Source of the DNA: Viridibacterium curvum
Lineage (GTDB): Bacteria > Pseudomonadota > Gammaproteobacteria > Burkholderiales > Rhodocyclaceae
Length of the DNA stretch: 64,000 nt
Reading direction: 5' to 3'
Assembly: GCF_039544165.1 (NCBI RefSeq)
Contig: NZ_BAABLD010000005.1
Location: 124,001-188,000 of the forward strand
The notes under the pieces are model-generated. The model was not told the DNA's origin and did no database searches. It saw nothing but the letters and a program-made list of their open reading frames with translations. Shown piece by piece: positions 17,538-25,025 of the stretch (positions are counted from its first letter, which is position 1; each line of letters begins with the position of its first letter). The position numbers were made by a program, and so were the translations under genes.

Positions 17538-18536
17538 ATGCCTTTACCCCTGAATCGTTTGATCCGCAGTGCTTTCCTCATCGGACTCAGCATGCTCATC
17601 ACCCAGCCAGTCCAAGCGCAAACAGCGGCCGCTCCCCAAACTGCACTGGCCGCACCGAACTTCGCCGTGCCTGCCGACTGGCAGCCGGGCCAGCTGTCGC
17701 GCACGCTCAGCTTCGAGCTCGACTCGAAGCACACCGGCCAGCGTTACCGCATCCTCGTCGGCATGCCGCACAAGCCCGCACCGGCCAGCGGATACCCCAC
17801 GCTGTGGATGCTCGACGGTCTCGCCAGCTTCCCCATCACCGAGTACATGCGTCCGCGCCCGGCGTCTCCGACTGACAGCCCGCAGTACCTCGCCAAGATC
17901 GGTGACGAACCCGCCGGCCTCGTCGTCGCCATCGGCTACACCAACGGCCAGATCATCGACGTCAACGGCCGCGCCCTCGACTACACCCCCGCACTGCCGG
18001 CGGGTACGAAGACCGGCGACGCACTGTCGCCACGCCATGGCGGTGCCGACGCCTTCCTGCAATTCCTCACACTCGAACTGCGCCCCCTCATCGCCAGGCA
18101 CTTCGCCATGGACCCGCAGCGCCACACCCTGTTCGGCTTTTCCTACGGCGGCCTGTTCGCACTGCACACCCTCACGACGGCGCCACAACACTTCCAGCGC
18201 TACTGGGCCGCCAGTCCTTCGCTGTGGTTCGGCGAGAGCTTCACGCTCAGGCAGCTGTCGCAACGCCTGCCCGCCATGCGCCTCGCTGCACCGACACGCG
18301 TGATGGTAACCGTCGGCATGGACGAGCAATACCCCGAACGCTTCGCCTCACCCGAAGCGAAGCAACGTTTGCAGAGTCGTGCCATGGTCGACAACACGCG
18401 GCTGTTCGCGCAGCAGCTTGGCGACGCAAAGCTCGACAAGCTGCAACTCGAATCGCAAAGCGTAGCCGGGCATGACCATCACGACATGCTGTTGCACGGC
18501 GCAAGGCGTGTCGTTGAATTCGCGTTCGCACCTTAG
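17538..18536 (+). CDS. Second secreted Fes/IroE-like esterase
   Basis: The 332-residue alpha/beta hydrolase has a signal peptide (…AFLIGLSMLITQPVQA|Q). Its nucleophile elbow is GFSYGGLFALHTL, with YPTLWMLDGLASF, YWAASPSLWFGE and a late GHDHHDMLL providing the His. It is homologous in layout to the 13022-13927 esterase but clearly diverged. The start is the ATG at 17538 after the repeat block. It precedes the free-standing condensation gene and is flanked by repeat blocks on both sides, so it may be transcribed alone. The role is presumably periplasmic ferri-siderophore ester cleavage. Confidence 0.87.
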   Translation: MPLPLNRLIRSAFLIGLSMLITQPVQAQTAAAPQTALAAPNFAVPADWQPGQLSRTLSFELDSKHTGQRYRILVGMPHKPAPASGYPTLWMLDGLASFPITEYMRPRPASPTDSPQYLAKIGDEPAGLVVAIGYTNGQIIDVNGRALDYTPALPAGTKTGDALSPRHGGADAFLQFLTLELRPLIARHFAMDPQRHTLFGFSYGGLFALHTLTTAPQHFQRYWAASPSLWFGESFTLRQLSQRLPAMRLAAPTRVMVTVGMDEQYPERFASPEAKQRLQSRAMVDNTRLFAQQLGDAKLDKLQLESQSVAGHDHHDMLLHGARRVVEFAFAP

Positions 18537-18539
18537 TGC

Positions 18540-18777
18540 TTTTCCCCCTGCAAGGCGGGAGAGGGTGGCGCGAAGCGCCGGGAGAGGGAGGTTCGTCGCT
18601 GTTCAATCAGCTCTCTTCCCAACCCCCTTCCGCTTACGGGAGAGGGGAGCTGTAGGGTGGGCTCGGTGAGCCCACGCGTAATCAACGAACGCACCGCAAC
18701 CGCGTGTGCACACCGTGCCCACCCTACGAACTTGCCGTCATTCCCGCGCAGGCGGGAATCCAGCGTCGTTGAATGAC
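18540..18777. repeat. Composite intergenic repeat block
   Basis: Three repeat types follow each other: REP-like GGGAGAGGG hairpins (18545-18655), a GTAGGGTGGG...CCCACCCTAC inverted repeat with internal GTGAGCCCACGCG (18652-18725), and a GTCATTCCCGC half-element (18737-18777). No gene is seen. The block lies directly before the condensation gene, whose promoter must sit in or beyond it. Confidence 0.8.
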
Positions 18778-18791
18778 ACAAAGGTTTCTAC

Positions 18792-20111
18792 ATGACCACA
18801 ACTCAGCAACCCCGCCAGCCCACCACCACCGCCCAGTTCGGCATCTGGATCGCCCAGCAGATGGCGCCCGAGAGCCCGGCGATGCTCACCGCCGAGACCA
18901 TCGAACTGCGCGGCACACTCGACCTCGCCGCACTCTCCGACACCGTCGTCGAAGTGCTCGACAACTGCCACAGCCTGCATCGTCGTTTCGAGTCGGACGA
19001 GGGCACGCTCTGGCAACACCCCCTCACGCCCGCCACGCCGCCGATCGCCCTGCATGACTTCCGCGCCGAGCCCGACCCGCGCGCAGCTGCACGCCAGTGG
19101 ATAGACGCCTCGCTCGCCGTTCTCTGCGACCCCAGCCGCGACATCCTCTACCGCAGCGCCGTGCTGCAGATCGCCGACAACACCTGGCTCTGGTATCTGC
19201 AGGTCCACCACATCGCGCTCGACGGCTTCGGCTACAGCCTCGTCTGCCAGGCCATCGCCGAGCGCTACAGCGCACGCGTCACGCAACAGTCGTTGCCTGC
19301 ACTCCCCGATTGGTCACTCGAAAAAATCACCGCAGCCGAACAGACCTACAAAGCCAACGGTGGTTTCGACAAGGACAAGGCCTTCTGGCTCGCGACGATG
19401 CAGGACGCACCACCACCGGCCACCATCGCAGCGCCTGCCGCGTTTTCCGACGACCTGCATCGCTGCGACACGCGCCTCAGCCACAGCGAGATCGACACCC
19501 TGCGCGACGCTGCCAAACGCTGCGGGCAGGACTGGGGCAACTGGATGCTCGCCGCCATCGGCTCATGGTTGGCTAAACAATCCGGCCAGCGCGAACTTAC
19601 CTTTGGCCTGCCCGTCATGAACCGTCTCGGCACGCCCGCCATCGGCGTGCCCTGCATGGCCATGAACATCGTGCCGCTGAGCCTGCGCATCGGCCCTGAC
19701 GACAGCATGCAGAGCCTCAGCCAACAGATCGCCACCGCCATGCGTGGCATCCGCCAGCACGCCTACTACCGCTATGGCTGGATCCGCATGGACCTCGGCC
19801 TTATGGCGCAAGGTAAGCACTGCTTCAACCAGGCCGTGAACCTGCTGCCCTTTGACCGCAGCGCTTCATTCGCGGGGCTGCAGAGTCGCATCGAACCCAT
19901 CAGCGCCGGGCCGGTGAAGGATCTCAACATCAGTGCGTTTGTGCTGAACGCGGAATGGCAGTTGCGTACCGAAGCCAACCCCAATGCGTACAGTGAGGAG
20001 CGGCTAGAGGTGTTGCATGCGGATTTGCTGGGGTGGGTGAGGGGGCTGGCGGAAAGTGCAGCAGAGGCAAGCCTGGTTACCGTATTGCAGGGGCAGGCTG
20101 TGGAGGCCTGA
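18792..20111 (+). CDS. Free-standing NRPS condensation domain (VibH-like)
   Basis: The 439-residue protein is a single condensation domain. It has the starter motif TAQFGIWIAQQ, the catalytic HHIALDG (His139-His140...Asp144-Gly145), FGLPVMNRLG and VPCMAMNIVPL. It has no adenylation, carrier or thioesterase domain. It resembles the N-terminal condensation domain of the NRPS at 27742 in many segments (both have VPCMAMNIVPL and SAGPVxDL), so the two are probably paralogues. VibH of vibriobactin synthesis uses such a stand-alone domain to acylate a free amine with dihydroxybenzoate; a similar role with an amine or the second amino group of the NRPS product is inferred. Confidence 0.9.
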   Translation: MTTTQQPRQPTTTAQFGIWIAQQMAPESPAMLTAETIELRGTLDLAALSDTVVEVLDNCHSLHRRFESDEGTLWQHPLTPATPPIALHDFRAEPDPRAAARQWIDASLAVLCDPSRDILYRSAVLQIADNTWLWYLQVHHIALDGFGYSLVCQAIAERYSARVTQQSLPALPDWSLEKITAAEQTYKANGGFDKDKAFWLATMQDAPPPATIAAPAAFSDDLHRCDTRLSHSEIDTLRDAAKRCGQDWGNWMLAAIGSWLAKQSGQRELTFGLPVMNRLGTPAIGVPCMAMNIVPLSLRIGPDDSMQSLSQQIATAMRGIRQHAYYRYGWIRMDLGLMAQGKHCFNQAVNLLPFDRSASFAGLQSRIEPISAGPVKDLNISAFVLNAEWQLRTEANPNAYSEERLEVLHADLLGWVRGLAESAAEASLVTVLQGQAVEA

Positions 20112-20146
20112 TCACATCATGACAAAGGCTTTGGTGACGCACCATT

Positions 20147-20215
20147 TTCCCTCTCCCGGTCTCCGGCCGCCCTCACCCTGGGGGGAGGGGGCGTTAGGGC
20201 TGGGAGAGGGGCGGA
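20147..20215. repeat. REP-like repeat between condensation gene and convergent genes
   Basis: CCCTCTCCC at 20150 is paired with GGGAGAGGG near 20200, with GGGGGGAGGGGGC between. It lies between convergent genes and may serve as a bidirectional terminator. Confidence 0.65.
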
Positions 20216-20252
20216 TGTAACGTTCTGCCCCGGACTGTACGGGCGTTAGTGA

Positions 20253-20519
20253 TTACGCAGCTCGATTTGTCGCTTCTACAAGTTGCTGCGTGAAATTTTC
20301 GCCAAACACTTCATCGACTCTGGCGATGGCAGACATGGCGTCTGCCACGTCAAACGATTTGCCGTCGAGGGCGTCCAGCGCATGATTATGAAGTGCATAG
20401 GCAAGATGAGCTGCTGCGCGAACACGTGGTTCGCTGCTAGCTTCATTACCAAGATGGCCAGCCAACAAAACCCGCAGTTCGAATACAGCAAAAGCCAGAA
20501 TTTTTGTTTGATCAATCAT
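20253..20519 (-). CDS. Small hypothetical protein
   Basis: An 88-residue soluble, helical frame (MIDQTKILAFAVFELRVLL...). It begins 14 bp after the PH-domain gene, so it is probably cotranscribed and perhaps coupled. No motif is recognised. A second open frame of similar length overlaps it in another phase, but the chosen frame has better amino-acid composition and the closer link to the upstream stop. Medium-low certainty that it is a gene. Confidence 0.5.
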   Translation of the reverse strand: MIDQTKILAFAVFELRVLLAGHLGNEASSEPRVRAAAHLAYALHNHALDALDGKSFDVADAMSAIARVDEVFGENFTQQLVEATNRAA

Positions 20520-20532
20520 GGTCGGACGAGTA

Positions 20533-20955
20533 TCACGCCTCCGGCTTCGCCAGATCCTGCGCCTCGATGAACGCCTTGCGGAATTCCATCGGATTCGAAA
20601 TGCCTGTGATCGGCGCTTGCGGGCTCCCTGCGCCGGAGATGATCAGGGTGCCGAAGTTGAAGATGCGTCCCAGCACTTCCTGATCGACCTGGATGCTCTC
20701 GACCTTGTTGATGTTGATCTCGACCGTGCTGCGGCGGATGAAGCCGGACTTGACGATGACGCGCCGGGTGGTGATCGCCAGTTCCGTGGTCTTGTAGCGT
20801 ACGTAAGCAACGGCCAGGAAGATCAGACCAATGCCGAAGGCGGGTAGCAGTACCACACCCAGTGCAATGAGATGCCAGATCGACCACAGGCTGATGTGAC
20901 CGAGGTGGATGATCCTCTCGTCCTTGACCAATGCGCCTTCGACGTAGCTGCTCAT
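20533..20955 (-). CDS. PH domain (bPH2/DUF304) membrane protein
   Basis: The 140-residue protein has two membrane helices near residues 24-52 (WHLIALGVVLLPAFGIGLIF) followed by a bacterial PH fold: YKTTELAITTRRVIVKSGFIRRSTVEINI, then KVESIQVDQEVLGRIFNFGTLII. This is the common YdbT-like small form, whose function is not settled. AGGAG lies six bases before the start. It is followed by the small 20253-20519 gene. It appears unrelated to the siderophore cluster it interrupts. Confidence 0.88.
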   Translation of the reverse strand: MSSYVEGALVKDERIIHLGHISLWSIWHLIALGVVLLPAFGIGLIFLAVAYVRYKTTELAITTRRVIVKSGFIRRSTVEININKVESIQVDQEVLGRIFNFGTLIISGAGSPQAPITGISNPMEFRKAFIEAQDLAKPEA

Positions 20956-20990
20956 GGGGGCTCCTGATTGCTGAAAATCAGGTCATTTGA

Positions 20991-22103
20991 TCACACAATA
21001 TCCATTTCAAAAACGATGGCGGCGTGGTCAGAAAAGGCGCCTGGTCCTATGCTGATTTCGGCATCAACCTGCATGGACTGTGATGTGACTGCATAGTCCA
21101 GTGTTCCGCCACTTTGTTGAGTGCAAGAGACGTACTTTTCAATTGTTCCCTTGTATCGATGAAATTGCCTCTGATACGTCGTCGGTGATGAGCCAGCCTC
21201 TGGTGCAACTGCCGAGACCTCTCCAGAATGAAACTGTGGGTACTGATGCGGGTTCTCGCTTACTTCGGCGTCAAATTCTTCCTTGTCGATGTTGAAGTCA
21301 CCTATCGCCGAAGCGGGCAAGGGGTCATTCGCCACCAAGCTCCCCAGCTGCTTGACTGTCTCTGCTCCTCCCTTGGCGAACGCCGGTGCGTGGACTACGT
21401 AGATCGCTCTATCACCCAAATCAAGACGAACAATGTTCCGCTTCGCGCTGGCAACATCAACCTCAATCTGTGTCGTTTTGAAACCTCTTCGGGAGAGAAT
21501 CAAATAGTTTCTGTTGTGCTGATCCGAGTCTATGGATTCCCAGTAAGGGAACCTCCGAAGGATTTCGGATACTTGGCCTTTCAATGAAGAATTGATTTGC
21601 GGAGATGACTGCATTGAGCTGGCAAAGTCATGCTGATCCATCTGTTGGCATGCATTTGTAATGTTTGCCATGGTTGAGGCGCTTGCTGCGATCGTGTCCT
21701 TGGAGCTGGAGAACGCAAACTCCCTTCTGGAGTTCGGTTGATGCTTGAATCCGGCCGCTTGCGCTGGGTCGAATGGAAGGGACGGCAGTTGAAACCTTGT
21801 TTTCTTTTCCAGCACCAGGGCGGCGCGCAGTGTTTCTATCTCGATGTGATCCAGCGTCTTGTCGCCAACTTCGCAAAAAGCCAGCAGGTCGACGTTCTGC
21901 CTTAACAAGGCAGCTTGTATCGAAGCGTTTTTGCTGCCATCTTGTTCTGCTGCCATGGGATTGCAGTTCTGAACATTCCAGAAAAGGATGCGAACTGGAT
22001 TCCTGGGTGGGGTGCTGGAAGGTGGCTTGCGAGTGTAAGGAGAGGGTCTGTTGCTTGTTAAGCCGGTCATTCTCCCGCTGGTGTTGTTTTGTGGCTTTCC
22101 CAT
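20991..22103 (-). CDS. Endonuclease/exonuclease/phosphatase (EEP) family protein
   Basis: The 370-residue protein carries the EEP catalytic set: RILFWNVQNCN, LAFCEVGDKT (metal-binding Glu), VVHAPAFAKGG, SAIGDFNID and FSDHAAIVFEM. The first 50 residues are Thr/Pro/Ser-rich and probably disordered. The ATG at 22103 has GAAGGGGAAG upstream and is preferred over an in-frame start at 22202. The gene is visibly AT-richer than its neighbours and stands alone in the siderophore region, which suggests recent acquisition. The substrate (DNA, RNA or phosphoester lipid) cannot be told from sequence. Confidence 0.82.
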   Translation of the reverse strand: MGKPQNNTSGRMTGLTSNRPSPYTRKPPSSTPPRNPVRILFWNVQNCNPMAAEQDGSKNASIQAALLRQNVDLLAFCEVGDKTLDHIEIETLRAALVLEKKTRFQLPSLPFDPAQAAGFKHQPNSRREFAFSSSKDTIAASASTMANITNACQQMDQHDFASSMQSSPQINSSLKGQVSEILRRFPYWESIDSDQHNRNYLILSRRGFKTTQIEVDVASAKRNIVRLDLGDRAIYVVHAPAFAKGGAETVKQLGSLVANDPLPASAIGDFNIDKEEFDAEVSENPHQYPQFHSGEVSAVAPEAGSSPTTYQRQFHRYKGTIEKYVSCTQQSGGTLDYAVTSQSMQVDAEISIGPGAFSDHAAIVFEMDIV

Positions 22104-22210
22104 GACTTCCCCTTCTTCTCGGTAAGCGGTTTTGGCAATGCGGCGCCACTGTGCCCATGTGGGTTCGATTGAAGCGCTGCCAAAAGCAGCGCCCCTCTTC
22201 AATCACCGCA

Positions 22211-23488
22211 TTATGCTGTTTGCAACTTTTTCTGCAAATGCGCCAGCAAGCCTAACACCCCCACCCCACCCAGCATAGTCAATGCTGCCAGCTCCGTCGT
22301 GTGCGTCAGCGGGCCATCGGCGTTGCCGAGCAGCAGTGCAGCCATGCCAGTGGCGAGCGTCACCCCAAGGTCCTGCACCATCTTCATCAGGGCCATGAAG
22401 CCGGCGCGTTCGGGCGGGGCGGGTATCTGGCTCAGCGTGGCGGCCAAGCAGATGTTGCGTGCAGCGTTGCCAGCCATGAACAGCACGAAGCACAGCGTGA
22501 TGGGCAAGGCCTGGATGCCGAGGAAGGGCAGCAGGCCTACGCAGAAGCAGGCGCTGGCGATGCTCACTGGCCGCCATGGGCCGCGCTTGTCGGTGGCGCG
22601 GCCGGCGAGCTGCATCGCGAATAGCGCTGTGACGCCACCGGCGAGGTAGAGCAGGCTCAGCTGTTCGCGCGGGAAGGCGAGGTTGAGCAGGTAGAAGGCC
22701 GAGAAGCTGGGGATGACGAGGAAGGCGGCGAACTGGTTGAGGCCTTGCAGCAGGCTGGCCAGCTGCACGCTCGGGCGTTTGAGCAACGCGAGAGGTGACG
22801 GACGCGGAGCACCGGCCGCTCGCTGAGTGAGGTGTGCGCGTTGTGCTGGCAGCAGCCGTGAAGCGACAACGCCAACGAGCGCAGCGAGCACTGCAACAAC
22901 AAGAAAGGCCACCTGCCAGCCGGCTCGCGCAGCAAGTTCCAGCGCAAAGGGGATGCCCCCGATGGTGGCGAGCGAGAAGCCGACCATGACCCTTGCGATG
23001 GCGCTGCCGCGCTGGGGTGGTGGTGTGTGGTCGATGAGGATGGCCATGCCGGTGGCGATGGTGGGCGCGGCGCACAGACCTGCCGCGGCGCGCGCGAGCA
23101 GCAGGGTGAACAGATCCTGCGCGGCAGCGCTGGCGAGGATGGCGAGTACGAGACCCGCTAGACAGGCGAGCAGGGCGTGGCGGCGGTCGAAGCGGTCGAG
23201 CAGGGGCACGGCGACGAGGCCCGCTGCGAGTGAGGCGAGGGTGTAGGCAGCGGTGAGCCAGCCGACCTGGTTGGCGTGGAAACCGAGTGCAGCGGCGAGG
23301 TCCGGCCCCAGCGGCAGCACCAGCATGAAGTCGAGGATGTAGGTGCACTGCAGCGCGGCGATCAGGGCGATCAGCTGGCGTGCAGGGATCTCATTTTGCA
23401 AGCTCGCGGGGAGGGCTGCTCGGGCTTGGGGAGGGGGCACAGCAGCCTCAGCAATGGCCGGGCTGGAGGTGTCAGGTGTCGTCTGCAT
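22211..23488 (-). CDS. MFS transporter, probable siderophore exporter
   Basis: The 425-residue protein has twelve predicted helices and the MFS loop 2-3 signature DRFDRRHALL. It starts with a 40-residue soluble N-terminus. It diverges from the isochorismate synthase gene across a shared 277-bp region holding a Fur-box palindrome. By analogy with EntS, an exporter of the finished catecholate is likely. The Bcr/CflA-type DHA1 class also fits the sequence, so drug efflux is possible, but regulation and position favour siderophore export. Confidence 0.85.
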   Translation of the reverse strand: MQTTPDTSSPAIAEAAVPPPQARAALPASLQNEIPARQLIALIAALQCTYILDFMLVLPLGPDLAAALGFHANQVGWLTAAYTLASLAAGLVAVPLLDRFDRRHALLACLAGLVLAILASAAAQDLFTLLLARAAAGLCAAPTIATGMAILIDHTPPPQRGSAIARVMVGFSLATIGGIPFALELAARAGWQVAFLVVAVLAALVGVVASRLLPAQRAHLTQRAAGAPRPSPLALLKRPSVQLASLLQGLNQFAAFLVIPSFSAFYLLNLAFPREQLSLLYLAGGVTALFAMQLAGRATDKRGPWRPVSIASACFCVGLLPFLGIQALPITLCFVLFMAGNAARNICLAATLSQIPAPPERAGFMALMKMVQDLGVTLATGMAALLLGNADGPLTHTTELAALTMLGGVGVLGLLAHLQKKLQTA

Positions 23489-23644
23489 GGCGTTCTTACC
23501 AGGGGGTGAGGGTGGCCGCGTCAGAAGACCGTGCCGGATCGGCAGGTTGGGCGGAGAGCCATTTCTGGTGCGGGTTTCGCGAGCCTGGGGTGTTGCCTGG
23601 GTGCGGGCGCGATGGTGCCGCAAAGAGATTCTGTTTTCAAGTTA

Positions 23645-23661
23645 TTGCGAATCATTCGCAA
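23645..23661. promoter_or_regulatory. Fur-box palindrome shared by MFS exporter and biosynthetic operon
   Basis: TTGCGAATCATTCGCAA is a perfect 7-3-7 inverted repeat. Its core is the reverse complement of the palindrome at 36287-36303. For the rightward promoter it covers a TTGCGA -35 (23645-23650) with TAGCAT (23669-23674) as the -10. A single site could repress both divergent transcripts under iron-replete conditions. Confidence 0.82.
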
Positions 23662-23765
23662 CAAGTGCTAGCATTCGTTCTGTTTTGAAACGGCAGCCAG
23701 GCTATCCCCAGCTCCCCGTGCGTTCTGACAGTCGGCATTTTGTCGACGCTCCTCAGGAGGTTCTC

Positions 23766-25025
23766 ATGAGCTATTCACAAGGGGAGGCGCTGGGCTCTGG
23801 CTTTGCGGTGCAGCAAGCCCCCCAGTCCGTTTTTCCCGCTCCCACCGGCCCGCAGGCCCTGTTCAACCACTACGGCAGCGACGCCTGTCTGTTCGCCTCA
23901 CCCGGACAGACTTTGCTCGCCCACGGTGTGGCGGCTTGCCTGCCAGAGGGGGACGCCGACAACCTGGCCGGGCGCGCGGCACTCTTCCTGCGCCAGGCCA
24001 GCCAGGCCGGCCACGCAGGCTTGCTGATCGGTGCGATTCCCTTCCTGCCCGACGCGGCGCCGCATCTGTTCGTGCCCGAGCATTTCGAGCTGGCGGGCAG
24101 CGTGCGTAGCCTGATGAGCCCGGGGGGAGGCGGCAGCAAAGTAGCACTGCAGCGCGTGCCGGCGCTGAGCCTGCCGTGCCCGCAGGCCTATGAGCAGAAT
24201 GTGCGCGATGCCTTGAGCCGCATCGCTTCGGGCGAGCTGCAGAAAGTCGTGCTGTCGCGTTCGCTGCGCATCGACGCAGAGCTGGCTTTGCCCGCCTTGT
24301 TGCGCGGGCTGGCGAGCCGCAATCCGCGCGGCTACACCTACGCGATTCCACTGCCCGATGCGGGCGACGAGCGTCGCAGCCTCGTCGGCGCCAGCCCCGA
24401 GCTGTTGCTCGCGCGGCGTGGCAGCCAGGTGCTGTCGAATCCGCTCGCCGGCTCGATCCCGCGTAGCAGCGATCCCGATGAAGACGCGCGCCGTGCCGAA
24501 GGCCTGCTGCGTTCGGCCAAGGATCTGCACGAGCACGCGCTGGTGGTTGACGCCGTGGCCGAGGCCCTGCGCCCGTTCTGCCGCGACCTCGTCGTGCCGC
24601 GCATCCCGTCCCTGGTCTCCACGCCCACCATGTGGCATCTCTCCAGCGAGGTGAAAGGCGAGCTCATCGACCTGTCGACCACTTCGCTGCAACTCGCACT
24701 GGCCCTGCATCCCACGCCGGCCGTGTGCGGATACCCGACAGCCGATGCGCGCGAATTCATCCAGCGCGCCGAAGGCTTCGACCGTGGCTTCTTCACCGGC
24801 CTCGTTGGCTGGTGCAATGCGCTGGGCGATGGCGAGTGGGCCGTCACGATCCGCTGCGCCGAAGTCGGTGAAACCTCGGCGACGCTTTACGCAGGTGCCG
24901 GCATCGTTGCGGGCTCCGACCCGGCGCTCGAACTGGCCGAAACGGCTGCCAAGCTGCGCACCATGCTCGGCGCAATGGGGCTGGACAGCAGCGACCTCGA
25001 TGCGCGACCGGAGCGTCTGTCATGA
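23766..25025 (+). CDS. Isochorismate synthase (EntC/DhbC-like)
   Basis: The 419-residue enzyme converts chorismate to isochorismate, the first step to 2,3-dihydroxybenzoate. Family marks are the lysine in GELQKVVLSR, LVGASPELLL, NPLAGSIPRS, SAKDLHEHALVVDAVAE, TPTMWHLSSEVKG, LHPTPAVCGYPT and FDRGFFTGLVGW near the Mg2+-binding end. The start is the ATG at 23766 with AGGAGG seven bases before; the longer open frame overlaps the divergent promoter and is rejected. It is the first gene of the operon and overlaps the next by 4 bp (ATGA). Confidence 0.95.
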   Translation: MSYSQGEALGSGFAVQQAPQSVFPAPTGPQALFNHYGSDACLFASPGQTLLAHGVAACLPEGDADNLAGRAALFLRQASQAGHAGLLIGAIPFLPDAAPHLFVPEHFELAGSVRSLMSPGGGGSKVALQRVPALSLPCPQAYEQNVRDALSRIASGELQKVVLSRSLRIDAELALPALLRGLASRNPRGYTYAIPLPDAGDERRSLVGASPELLLARRGSQVLSNPLAGSIPRSSDPDEDARRAEGLLRSAKDLHEHALVVDAVAEALRPFCRDLVVPRIPSLVSTPTMWHLSSEVKGELIDLSTTSLQLALALHPTPAVCGYPTADAREFIQRAEGFDRGFFTGLVGWCNALGDGEWAVTIRCAEVGETSATLYAGAGIVAGSDPALELAETAAKLRTMLGAMGLDSSDLDARPERLS

